Shown here: in pieces, positions 24,048-32,016 of the stretch | How positions within the stretch are numbered: the first letter of the stretch is position 1 | How the letters are laid out: each line of letters starts with the position of its first letter | NCBI RefSeq assembly: GCF_012034205.1 | Contig: NZ_JAATEM010000027.1 | Location: forward strand, 44,091-108,090 | Direction: 5' to 3' | DNA length: 64,000 nt | Origin: Streptomyces composti | GTDB lineage: Bacteria > Actinomycetota > Actinomycetes > Streptomycetales > Streptomycetaceae | Notes under the pieces: model-generated | Seen by the model: the letters and a program-made list of their open reading frames with translations, nothing else | Told to the model about the DNA's origin: nothing | The model's database searches: none | Position numbers and translations under genes: made by a program

Positions 24048-27000
24048 CCGACGAGCCGGACTCCCGCACAGCGGCGCAGCATCTGCTCCGGGAACGTCTC
24101 GACGACTACACAGGACAGCCCCGGGCCGACGCTCCTCTGCTCGCCGACGACACACTCACCCTCGTCTCCCGGGTCGCCACGGGCATCGTGCTGTCCCGAC
24201 CCGAGGAGCCGGGCCGCGCCCTCGACCTGCCGTCCGTGCATCTGATCGCCTGCACCCGCTGGTTCCGTGGCGAGTGGCTCGACCAGGAGGACGCCTCCGC
24301 CGAACTCGGCACGGCCGTGGCCTACTTCCTGCTCCTGGCGGACGACTACCCCGATGCCGTGCCCGAGGAGCTCCTCTCCTGCCTGCCTCCGCGGGATAAC
24401 GGCGAACGGTCACGCACCGGGCTCCTCGAGGGCGGTCCCGAGGCCTGGGCCCGCCACGCCATGAGCCTTCTGGCCGGAGCACGCAAGGCCCTGGGGGCCG
24501 ACGCCGACGAGGGCCGGTCCGGACCTGCCCCGTCCTCCGACGACGCCGGCGCGGGCCTGGCGGGCCTCGGTGCTCCCATGATGCTGGTGCACTGTGCCGT
24601 GGCCCTGCTGCGGCTCGCGGTCGAGGCGACCAGTCCGCCCTCCGATCCGCGCCACACCTTGTACCGGGTCAGCCTGGCCCAGGCACTGCGTCTGTTCGAG
24701 GACTGGCCCGCTCGGCCCGACCTCGTCGCGGAAGCCGAGCGGTGCCTCCGCCAGGCCGCTCTGGACCCTCCCCCCGCGGAACCCCACCGCATCGCCTACC
24801 TCGCCACCCTCGTCGACTTCCTCACCGACCTGGCGGACGGCACGGCCGACCTGAGGCACCTCGACGAAGCAGTGCGCCTGGGGAGCCCCGGGCTGACGGA
24901 GGACACCGAGCCGTTCCAGTCGATCGCTCTGCTCATCGCCGTGGCCCGGGCGCTGCACGGCCGGTTCTCCGCCCTCGACACGCTCGCGGACCTGCGCATG
25001 TCGGTCGACCTGTACCGAAGAGCCGTGGCCCTGGCCCGGGACCATCAGCCGGACATGTACGAGTCCGCGCTGAGCTGTCTGGCGGTCTCGCTCAACGACC
25101 TGTACGTACGCACCAAGGACGAGCGCTTCGGCACCGAGGCCGCCGACACCCTGCGCACCGCGATCGCGGCGGCCGGCCCCGGCCGGGCGACGGCGGTCAT
25201 GGAGTCGAGGTTCCTGCTGGCCGCCACGCTGGCCACGCTGGCCCGGCTCACCGGACGCTCCGACCGTCTCGACGCGGCCTTCGCGGCGCTGCGTTCCGTG
25301 CGGCCCGGACGGCACGACCGGTCCACCCTGCGGGCCCGGACGTACGGCCTGGCCGGGGAACTGCACCGGCTCCGCTACGAGGCGACGGGGGCGCAGCGGG
25401 AACTGCGGCGCAGTGAACGGGCCTACCGCCGCGCCGTCGCACACCTGCCGCGCGGCAACGCCGACCTCGGCGCCTACCTGGCGGCGCAGGCGGTGACCTG
25501 CTTCACCCGGTGGCAGGCGACGGGAAACGCCCGGTTCCTGAGGAGGGCTGCGGCGCTGTACGAGCAGGGCATGCACAGCACGGTCCTGCCGGCGGGGCAC
25601 CGGCTGCCCGCAGCGTACGGATACGCGCGCAGCCACGCGCTGCTGGGCGATGCCCGGCAGGCGCTGTCCGGCTACCGCGCGGCGATGGGGTTGCTGCCGC
25701 TCGCCGCCTGGCACGGCCTGCCGCACGACGACCGCGCGCATGTGCTGGCGACGTCGGTCTTCCAGCTGGCCGGCGAGGCCGCCGCGACGGCCCTCGACCT
25801 CGGCGAGAAGTTCCTCGCGGTCGAACTCCTGGAGGAGGGCCGGGGCGTACTGATGCGGCAGGCGCACAACGAACGGGCGGGTACGGCGTTGCTCGCCCGC
25901 GAGGTTCCCGAGCCGCTCCGCGAGAAGGTGCATGAACTCAACAGCATCCGCGCCCGGCTGGACACCGGTGCGGCCGTTCCCGGCACCGTCCCGGACGGGA
26001 GACCGGCCGCTCCCGCGGGTGTGGCGGCAGCGGCTCTCGACGCGGACGAACGGCAGCGTCTGAACCGGCGCTGGGATGCGCTGGTGGACGAGATCCGGCG
26101 GGCCGAGGGGTTCGCCGACTTCCTCCGTCCGCCCTCCTGGCAGCGACTCGCGCGGGCCGGCGCACACGGTCCGGTGGTCGTCGTGAACATCGCGGAGTCG
26201 CGCGGCGACGCGCTGATCATCACCTCTGAGCGCGGTCTCGAGCACGTCCGGCTTCCGGACGTGGACCGCGCGGCCGTGACCCGGCAGACGAGGCTGCTGA
26301 GCAGGGCGCAGAAGCTGCTGGAGGAGGATCCGCCCGAGGCACACCCGCTGTTCCTCGACGTCCTCGGCTGGCTGGGGCGCCACATCGCCTCACCCGTGCT
26401 GGAGCGGCTGCACCGGGTGGAGCCCCTCTTCCGGGACGGCTCGGGCGACCAGGGCGCTGCCTCCCGCCTCTGGTGGTGCCTCACCGGGCAGCTCTCCTTC
26501 CTCCCCCTGCACGCGGCGATGCTGCCGGACGGCACCTGTGTCGCCGATCACTGCCTCTCCTCGTACACCCCCACGGTCCGGGCACTGCTCGCGGCCCGTT
26601 CCCGGCCCGCCCAGCAGTGGCCGCCCCGGCTCCTGCTCGCCTCCGTCCCCCATGTCGCGAGCGGTGACCGGCCGTTGCCCCATGTGCACGACGAAGTGGC
26701 GAGACTGACGCGGCATCTTGCTCCGGCGGTGCCCCTCACCGGTCCGCAGGCCACCCGCCGGCAGATCCTCGCCGAGCTGCCCCGCTGCTCGTGGTTCCAC
26801 TTCGCGGGCCACGCCGAGCAGCGCCCGCCGGGCCGGGGCGGGGCCGCGCTGTACTGCTGGGACGCGGAGGAAGCGGACAGTGCCCCGCTGACGGCCGCCG
26901 ACATCGCCGCCCTGCGCTGCGAGAGAGCGGAGCTGGCGGTCCTCTCGGCCTGTGAGACCGCCCTCGGTGATCCCGATCTCGCGGACGAGGCGGCCCATGT

Positions 27001-27217
27001 CGCCGGCGCGCTGCAGACCGCCGGGTTCCGCCACGTCATCGCGACGCTCTGGCCGGTGAGCGACACCCGCGCCCCGCAGGCGACGGACCGCATCTACGAA
27101 GCCCTGGCCTCGGGGGCCCCGCCCGCGGCCGCCGCCCACGAGGTGCTGCTGCGGCTGCGCGCCGCCCGGCCGGACGCCCCCGTGCTGTGGGCTCCGTATG
27201 TGCACGTGGGCCCCTGA
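24044..27217 (+). CDS. TPR-like repeat protein with C-terminal CHAT protease domain
   Basis: A 1057-residue protein from ATG 24044 (MTDEPDSRTAAQHLLRERL); the longer upstream frame is not coding-like. Residues 180-680 are helical repeats in a TPR-like pattern (ALSCLAVSLNDLY, AYRRAVAHLPRGN, YRAAMGLLPLAAW). The C-terminal CHAT domain (about 780-1057) keeps the caspase/separase dyad: His923 in HFAGHAE and Cys970 in VLSACETALG, plus HVIATLWPVSD and APYVHVG. CHAT proteases cut partner proteins after a sensor signal, and some act in antiphage defence. Here no gasdermin, TRADD-N or other obvious substrate lies beside it. It lies in the accessory block next to the toxin locus, so a defence or self/non-self role is plausible but unproven. 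Confidence 0.88.
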   Translation: MTDEPDSRTAAQHLLRERLDDYTGQPRADAPLLADDTLTLVSRVATGIVLSRPEEPGRALDLPSVHLIACTRWFRGEWLDQEDASAELGTAVAYFLLLADDYPDAVPEELLSCLPPRDNGERSRTGLLEGGPEAWARHAMSLLAGARKALGADADEGRSGPAPSSDDAGAGLAGLGAPMMLVHCAVALLRLAVEATSPPSDPRHTLYRVSLAQALRLFEDWPARPDLVAEAERCLRQAALDPPPAEPHRIAYLATLVDFLTDLADGTADLRHLDEAVRLGSPGLTEDTEPFQSIALLIAVARALHGRFSALDTLADLRMSVDLYRRAVALARDHQPDMYESALSCLAVSLNDLYVRTKDERFGTEAADTLRTAIAAAGPGRATAVMESRFLLAATLATLARLTGRSDRLDAAFAALRSVRPGRHDRSTLRARTYGLAGELHRLRYEATGAQRELRRSERAYRRAVAHLPRGNADLGAYLAAQAVTCFTRWQATGNARFLRRAAALYEQGMHSTVLPAGHRLPAAYGYARSHALLGDARQALSGYRAAMGLLPLAAWHGLPHDDRAHVLATSVFQLAGEAAATALDLGEKFLAVELLEEGRGVLMRQAHNERAGTALLAREVPEPLREKVHELNSIRARLDTGAAVPGTVPDGRPAAPAGVAAAALDADERQRLNRRWDALVDEIRRAEGFADFLRPPSWQRLARAGAHGPVVVVNIAESRGDALIITSERGLEHVRLPDVDRAAVTRQTRLLSRAQKLLEEDPPEAHPLFLDVLGWLGRHIASPVLERLHRVEPLFRDGSGDQGAASRLWWCLTGQLSFLPLHAAMLPDGTCVADHCLSSYTPTVRALLAARSRPAQQWPPRLLLASVPHVASGDRPLPHVHDEVARLTRHLAPAVPLTGPQATRRQILAELPRCSWFHFAGHAEQRPPGRGGAALYCWDAEEADSAPLTAADIAALRCERAELAVLSACETALGDPDLADEAAHVAGALQTAGFRHVIATLWPVSDTRAPQATDRIYEALASGAPPAAAAHEVLLRLRAARPDAPVLWAPYVHVGP

Positions 27218-27225
27218 CACGGCAC

Positions 27226-27314
27226 GGCGCCCCCGACGGGTCCGGCAGGAGGGGACGAGCGCCGGGAGGGAAGTCCTCCGGCCTCGGTCTCTCGGCGGGC
27301 CCGTCGAGGGCGCC
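27226..27314. terminator. Long inverted repeat between convergent genes
   Basis: GGCGCCCCCGACGGG (27226-27240) pairs with CCCGTCGAGGGCGCC (27300-27314) with one mismatch in 15. The 59-base interior holds a second stem (27261-27269 with 27275-27282). Lying between the CHAT stop (27217) and the convergent 5'-nucleotidase stop (27349), it is probably a bidirectional terminator. Confidence 0.55.
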
Positions 27315-27348
27315 AGGGTTGTCGCGCGGTCGTCCCGTGCGTGGCGGG

Positions 27349-29169
27349 CTAGTTCACGACCGTGATCCGGTCCGCCTTCGGCGGGGCGATCGGGCTGGTG
27401 GGCGAGGAGTTGGCCGTCAGGTACTGCTCCAGGGCCTTCAGGTCGTCGTCCCCGACCAGCGGGTTGGTGCCCTCGGCCAGGGTCGGGAAGTTGTCGCCGC
27501 CGCCCGCGAGGAAGCTGTTCATCGCGACGCGGTAGGTGGCGGACTCGTCGATCGGCTGGCCGTTGAGCCTGATGGAGTCGGTGACGACGCGGTCGGCGCC
27601 CGACTTCGTCAGGTCGAGGGTGTAGGTGAAGCCGTCGGAGACCTGCAGGATCTTCGGCGCCGCCTCGTTGGCGCCGCTCACCTGCTCCTTGAGCACCTGG
27701 ATGAGCTGGGCACCGGTGAGGTCCTGGAGGTTGACGGTGTTGGCGAACGGCTGGACCGTGAACGCCTCGGCGTAGGTCACCACTCCGTCGCCCTCACCGG
27801 ACTGCGCCGCGTAGGTCAGCGGGGCCCGGATGCCGCCGGGGTTCATCAGCGCCAGGTCGGCCTCGGCGTCCAGCGTCTTGGCGTAGGTCAGCTGGGCGTC
27901 GGCGATCAGGTCGCCGAGCGGGGACTCGGTGCCGGTGTTGCCGATGTCGGCGGAGATGTAGCCGACGGGGCGGTTGCCGATCGGGGCGGCCAGGGTGTTC
28001 CACTTGTCGATCAGCCTGGTCATGTCCGGCGCCTTGGGCACGTCCCGGGTGACCACGTGGTTGGCGGACTTCACGGCCGTGCGCACGATGTCACCGGTCG
28101 CGCGGTCGTAGGTCAGCGTGGTGTCGGTGTAGAGACGGCCGAAGGACGCGGCCGAGGTCACCATGCGCGGCTTGCCCGCCGGGTCGGGGACGGTGCACAC
28201 GTAGGCCGCGTGGGTGTGGCCGGTGACCAGCGCGTCCACCTCGGAGGTGACGTTCTTGGCGATGTCGGTGATCGGGCCGGAGATGCCGTCGCCCGCACCC
28301 GGGGAGTCGCAGTCGTAGTTGTACGACTCCGACGCCGGGAAGCCGCCCTCGTGGATGAGCGCCACGATGGACTTCACGCCCTTGCGGCGCAGCTCCTTGG
28401 CGTACTTGTTGATCGTCTCGACCTCGTCCTTGAAGGACAGGCCCTTGACGCCCTCCGCCGAGACGATGTCCGGGGTGCCCTCGAGGGTCACGCCGATGAA
28501 GCCGACCTTGACGCCCTGCTTCTTCCACACCCAGTAGGGCTTGAGGATGGGCTTCTTGGTCTTCTCGTCCAGGACGTTGGCGGCCAGGTACGGGAAGTCG
28601 GCGCCCTTGAACTTCTTGTCGGTGTAGCAGCCGTCGGTGGGGTGGCAGCCGCCCTTCTGCAGCCGGCTCAGTTCCTTGGCACCCTCGTCGAACTCGTGGT
28701 TGCCGACGGAGGTGACGTCCAGGTCGAGCTTGTTGAGCGCCTCGATGGTGGGCTCGTCGTGGAAGAGGCCGCTGATGAGCGGGGAGGCACCGACCATGTC
28801 GCCGCCGGCCGCGGTGATGGAGTAGCGGTGGCCCTTGCGGGCCTCGCGCAGGTGGGTGGCGAGGTACTCGGCACCGCCCGCGTCGATGGTCGTCGTGCTG
28901 CCGTCCGGCTGGAGTTCGGTGACCCGGCCCGAGGAGCCGGTCGGAGGCTCCAGGTTGCCGTGCAGGTCGTTGAAGGACAGAAGCTGGATGTCCTGGTAGC
29001 GGCCGGGGTGGCCGTGCTTGCCCTTGTTCGCGTGCTGTTCGCCCGCGTTGGCCGACCCGGGCAGGGCCGCCGCGGCCAGCGCACCGGCGGTGAGGACTCC
29101 GGCGGCGGTCGCGAGAAGACGGGTGGTACGGCGTCTGCGGCGCGGGTGCGCCGGGGATGTGGCTGGCAT
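27349..29169 (-). CDS. Secreted 5'-nucleotidase / 2',3'-cyclic phosphodiesterase-type metallophosphatase
   Basis: A 606-residue secreted protein. A long signal peptide (1-42, with RRRRRTTR before the hydrophobic core and ANA at the cut site) precedes the metallophosphatase domain (about 58-330). Metal-binding motifs are complete: LLSFNDLHGNLE, the Asp/Asn in VGNHEFDEGAKEL, and His residues in IVALIHEGG and VTGHTHAAYVC. The C-terminal 5'-nucleotidase domain (about 370-590) binds the nucleotide base and includes NSFLAGGGDNFPTLAEG. The family releases phosphate and nucleosides from extracellular nucleotides, fitting the phosphate genes nearby. A candidate PHO box lies upstream (29244-29265). Length and domain order are typical of UshA-like proteins. 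Confidence 0.92.
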   Translation of the reverse strand: MPATSPAHPRRRRRTTRLLATAAGVLTAGALAAAALPGSANAGEQHANKGKHGHPGRYQDIQLLSFNDLHGNLEPPTGSSGRVTELQPDGSTTTIDAGGAEYLATHLREARKGHRYSITAAGGDMVGASPLISGLFHDEPTIEALNKLDLDVTSVGNHEFDEGAKELSRLQKGGCHPTDGCYTDKKFKGADFPYLAANVLDEKTKKPILKPYWVWKKQGVKVGFIGVTLEGTPDIVSAEGVKGLSFKDEVETINKYAKELRRKGVKSIVALIHEGGFPASESYNYDCDSPGAGDGISGPITDIAKNVTSEVDALVTGHTHAAYVCTVPDPAGKPRMVTSAASFGRLYTDTTLTYDRATGDIVRTAVKSANHVVTRDVPKAPDMTRLIDKWNTLAAPIGNRPVGYISADIGNTGTESPLGDLIADAQLTYAKTLDAEADLALMNPGGIRAPLTYAAQSGEGDGVVTYAEAFTVQPFANTVNLQDLTGAQLIQVLKEQVSGANEAAPKILQVSDGFTYTLDLTKSGADRVVTDSIRLNGQPIDESATYRVAMNSFLAGGGDNFPTLAEGTNPLVGDDDLKALEQYLTANSSPTSPIAPPKADRITVVN

Positions 29170-29243
29170 ACGCCCCCCTGTGGGTCTGAGTGGGTCGGGG
29201 CGCAGCCTAGAGTCAACGCGCGTAGCGCGACAGGGGTTTCGGG

Positions 29244-29265
29244 GTTACATCCCGGTTTATCTTTC
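29244..29265 (-). promoter_or_regulatory. Candidate PHO box upstream of the 5'-nucleotidase gene
   Basis: Two adjacent 11-base units, GTTACATCCCG and GTTTATCTTTC, read on the plus strand, resemble the Streptomyces PhoP direct-repeat unit (GTTCAyyyyyG) only partly. The position, 75-96 bases before the start codon, is suitable. PhoP control is known for such nucleotidases in the genus, as far as I recall. Weak by sequence alone. Confidence 0.3.
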
Positions 29266-29340
29266 ACGGAGCGCGGCCGGCCGATTTCCCGGCGGGCGAT
29301 ACCGGCCGTTCTGCGCGGGCCTGGCTTTACCCTCGTACGC

Positions 29341-30267
29341 ATGACCAGCGACGACATCGCACGGCCCGGCCGCCCCCGCTCGCTCCAGACCTGCACCGCG
29401 CTCTCCCCGGAGCAGGTCGAGGCGGTGCTCGCCCTGCTCGAACAGGCCGCCGCCGTCGACGGACAGCAGGCGGTGTCCGAGCAGGGACGGCTTCAGCTGC
29501 GCGGCGGCGAGCGGGAGGGCGTCTCCCATCTGCTGCTCACCGTCGACGACGAACTCGTCGGATACGCCCAGCTGGAGGACACCGACCCGGTGGAGCCGCC
29601 GGCCGCGGAGCTCGTCGTGCATCCCTCGCACCGCGGGCACGGGCACGGTCGGGCACTGGGGGCCGCGCTGCTCGCCGCCTCCGGCAAGCGGCTGCGGGTG
29701 TGGGCGCACGGCGGCCACGCCGCCGCCCGGCACCTGGCGCAGGTCCTCGGTCTCACCCTCTTCCGCGAACTGCGTCAGATGCGGCGCCCGTTGGCCGGTC
29801 TCGACCTGCCGGACCCGGTGCTGCCGGAGGGCGTGACCATCCGCACCTTCGTGCCCGGCCAGGACGACGCGGCCTGGCTTGCGGTGAACGCGGCCGCCTT
29901 CGCCCACCATCCCGAGCAGGGCTCCCTCACCCAGCGCGACCTCGACGACCGCAAGGCCGAGCCCTGGTTCGACCCGCAGGGCTTCTTCCTCGCCGAACGG
30001 GAGGGCCGGATCGTCGGCTTCCACTGGACCAAGGTGCACGCCGAGGAGCGGCTGGGCGAGGTGTACGTGCTCGGGGTGAGCCCGGAGGCCCAGGGCAGCG
30101 GCCTCGGCAAGGCGCTCACCACGATCGGGCTGCGCCATCTGGCGGGGCTGGGCCTGCCGACGGCGATGCTGTACGTGGACGCCGACAACAAGGCGGCGGT
30201 GTCGGTGTACGAGCGGCTGGGCTTCGTGACGCACGAGGTGGACCTGATGTACCGGACGGAGACGTGA
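29341..30267 (+). CDS. mshD: Mycothiol synthase MshD
   Basis: A 308-residue protein with two tandem GNAT domains. MshD acetylates Cys-GlcN-Ins with acetyl-CoA, the last step of mycothiol synthesis, in the cytoplasm. The N-terminal domain (about 15-145) has LVVHPSHRGHGHGRALGAAL; the C-terminal domain (about 160-300) has YVLGVSPEAQGSGLGKALTTIGL, MLYVDADNKAAVSVYERLGF and a preceding VGFHWTKVH. The phrase FHWTK followed by EVYVLGV is characteristic of MshD. ATG 29341 is the conserved start and the protein is full length. No other mycothiol genes are adjacent, as is usual. It is divergent from the 5'-nucleotidase gene. Confidence 0.93.
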   Translation: MTSDDIARPGRPRSLQTCTALSPEQVEAVLALLEQAAAVDGQQAVSEQGRLQLRGGEREGVSHLLLTVDDELVGYAQLEDTDPVEPPAAELVVHPSHRGHGHGRALGAALLAASGKRLRVWAHGGHAAARHLAQVLGLTLFRELRQMRRPLAGLDLPDPVLPEGVTIRTFVPGQDDAAWLAVNAAAFAHHPEQGSLTQRDLDDRKAEPWFDPQGFFLAEREGRIVGFHWTKVHAEERLGEVYVLGVSPEAQGSGLGKALTTIGLRHLAGLGLPTAMLYVDADNKAAVSVYERLGFVTHEVDLMYRTET

Positions 30268-30290
30268 GGGTGCGTTGGGCCGCGAGGCGA

Positions 30291-30440
30291 GGCCGGAGGC
30301 TCCGGTAGGCCGGAAGCTCCGGCAGGCCGGAGGCTCCGGCCTACCGAGGATCCGGTCAGCGGAGGCTTCGGTCGGCCGAGGCTTCGGTGAGCCGGTACTT
30401 CGGTGAGCCGAGCCCCCGGGGACGACAGACTTCGGTGAGC
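30291..30440. repeat. Degenerate 15-17-bp hairpin-forming repeats
   Basis: Three consecutive 17-base units (30291-30307, 30308-30324, 30325-30341) follow the pattern GGCCGGAGGCTCCGGtA, each able to fold as CCGGAG/CTCCGG. Degenerate copies with CTTCGGT continue to about 30440. The array starts 24 bases after the mshD stop and may act as its terminator region. The next stretch, 30441-30686, shows no gene or clear signal. Confidence 0.65.
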
Positions 30441-30686
30441 TGCGGCTTCGTTCGCACGACCGTGCCCGGCGTCCGCCAGGACACCGTCCGCCGGACCAGT
30501 CGCACCAGCACTGCCGCGGTCCGCGGCCCCGTCGCCCTCGCCGGCACGACGGCCGCCGCCGTCGTGGTCACTCGCACCCGAGCCACGGCCGTGGAGAACC
30601 CGGGATCCGGTGGCCGCCCCAGCGGGTGCTCACGGTCACCTCGCCGTGACCGGAACACGATCACAGTTGACTTTCCGGCAGGCTTC

Positions 30687-30724
30687 CACCACCCTTTCAC
30701 TACTTAATTAGTGAAAGGGTGGTG
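30687..30724 (+). promoter_or_regulatory. Perfect 16-bp-arm palindrome over the gntR ribosome-binding site (operator)
   Basis: CACCACCCTTTCACTA (30687-30702) and TAGTGAAAGGGTGGTG (30709-30724) are exact inverted repeats around a 6-base AT-rich centre. The right arm contains the AAAGGGTGG ribosome-binding site of the GntR gene that starts at 30731. It is almost certainly the autoregulatory operator of this YtrA-type regulator; as RNA it would also fold and hide the ribosome-binding site. Confidence 0.8.
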
Positions 30725-30730
30725 CAGGGA

Positions 30731-31132
30731 GTGGTCGACTACCGGATCGACCGGCGCAGCGGCGTGGCCACCTACGTCCAGATCGTGCAGCAGACCAAAC
30801 AGGCCCTGCGCCTGGGCCTGCTGATGCCGGGGGACAAGCTGCCCACGGCCCGCGAGGTCGTCGAGGCCACCGCCGTCAATCCCAACACCGTGCTGAAGGC
30901 CTACCGCGAACTGGAGCGCGAGGGCCTGGTCGAGGCCCGGCGCGGACTCGGCACCTTCGTCCGGCGCTCGCTGGGCGCCGCCCCCGCCGACTCCCCACTG
31001 CGCGCGGAGCTCGAGGACTGGGCGGCCCGGGCCCGCGAGGCCGGCCTGGAGCGCGAGGACGTGGCCGCGCTGTTCACCGCCGTACTCGACACCCAGTTCC
31101 CCCACCGGACCGCTGAGGGAGACCCGTCATGA
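30731..31132 (+). CDS. GntR-family (YtrA subfamily) transcriptional regulator
   Basis: A 133-residue regulator. The N-terminal winged helix (about 10-75) has YVQIVQQTKQALRLGLLMPGDKLPTAREVVEATAVNPNTVLKAYRELEREGLV, the GntR pattern with the NPNT recognition helix. The C-terminal part is only about 50 residues, as in the YtrA subfamily that controls ABC transporters. GTG 30731 (VVDYRIDRRSG) is chosen because an AAAGGG site sits eight bases before it; GTG 30719 is a possible earlier start. The stop overlaps the ABC ATPase start as ATGA. Repression of its own operon through the palindrome at 30687-30724 is inferred. Confidence 0.9.
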   Translation: MVDYRIDRRSGVATYVQIVQQTKQALRLGLLMPGDKLPTAREVVEATAVNPNTVLKAYRELEREGLVEARRGLGTFVRRSLGAAPADSPLRAELEDWAARAREAGLEREDVAALFTAVLDTQFPHRTAEGDPS

Positions 31133-32016
31133 CCGAACCCGCGATCGAGGCAGCCGCGCTCGCCAAGCGCTTCGGCAGACGACGGGACGCGTGGGCGCTG
31201 CGCGACTGCTCGTTCCGGGTGCCCGCAGGACGCGTCTGCGCCGTCGTCGGCCCCAACGGCGCGGGCAAGTCCACCCTGCTCGCCCTCGCCGCCGGGCTGC
31301 TCGTCCCCACCGAGGGCACGGTCACCGTGCTCGGTACCGACCCGGCCGCCGCCCGCCCCCGCATCGGCTTCGTCGACCAGGACAAACCGCTGTATCCGCA
31401 GCTCACCGTCGCCGAGACGCTGCGCATGGGTGCCGACCTCAACCCCGGCCGCTGGGACGCGGGCACCGCGCACGACGTGGTGGCCGCGGGCAGTCTCGAC
31501 CCGGGCAAACGCATCCGGGCCCTCTCCGGCGGGCAGCGCACCCGGGTCGCGCTCGCCCTCGCCCTCGGCAAGCGGCCCGAACTGCTGCTCCTGGACGAGC
31601 CCATGGCCGACCTCGACCCGCTGGCCCGGCACGACTTGATGGGCGTGCTGATGGGGCAGGCCGCCGCGCACGGCACGACCATCGTGATGTCCTCCCACGT
31701 CGTCGCCGAGCTGGAGGACTCCTGCGACCATCTGCTGCTGCTCGGCGGCGGCCGGGTCCGCCTGGCCGGCGAGATCGACGAGGTGCTCGCCGCCCACACC
31801 CGCCTGTCCGCCCCGGCCGGAACGACGCTCGCCCCGCACCGGGTCGTCGAGACCCGCACCACCGGCCGCCAGCTCAGCGCCCTGATCCGCCCCGCAGGCC
31901 CGCTGCCCGGCGACTGGCGCACCTGCGCCCCCTCGCTGGAGGAGCTGCTCCTGTCCTACCTGCGCAACCCCGAGGCCCCCTCCTCGGCCGACACCACCAC
32001 GGAGGCCGCCGCGTGA
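31129..32016 (+). CDS. ABC transporter ATP-binding protein
   Basis: A 295-residue ATPase. Walker A is GPNGAGKST (about 38-46), the Q-loop lies in GFVDQDKPLYPQ, the signature is LSGGQRTRVALALALG, Walker B is LLLLDEPMADLDP and the switch His is in VMSSHVVAEL. The family is that of drug- and peptide-related exporters and YtrB/YtrE-type transporters. A 60-residue C-terminal extension follows the nucleotide-binding domain. It is translationally coupled on both sides: ATGA with gntR and GTGA with the permease. The substrate is unknown; YtrA-linked transporters often respond to cell-wall antibiotics. Confidence 0.92.
   Translation: MTEPAIEAAALAKRFGRRRDAWALRDCSFRVPAGRVCAVVGPNGAGKSTLLALAAGLLVPTEGTVTVLGTDPAAARPRIGFVDQDKPLYPQLTVAETLRMGADLNPGRWDAGTAHDVVAAGSLDPGKRIRALSGGQRTRVALALALGKRPELLLLDEPMADLDPLARHDLMGVLMGQAAAHGTTIVMSSHVVAELEDSCDHLLLLGGGRVRLAGEIDEVLAAHTRLSAPAGTTLAPHRVVETRTTGRQLSALIRPAGPLPGDWRTCAPSLEELLLSYLRNPEAPSSADTTTEAAA

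Noticed and set aside
27187..30267. Very long plus-strand open frame across the 5'-nucleotidase gene into mshD
   Set aside because: Only its last 308 codons (from 29341) are real (MshD). The rest is antisense to the 5'-nucleotidase gene and has the Val/Gly/Arg/Asp-rich composition of GC-rich antisense reading.
30291..30440. CRISPR-like array
   Set aside because: Units of 15-17 bases touch one another without spacers.
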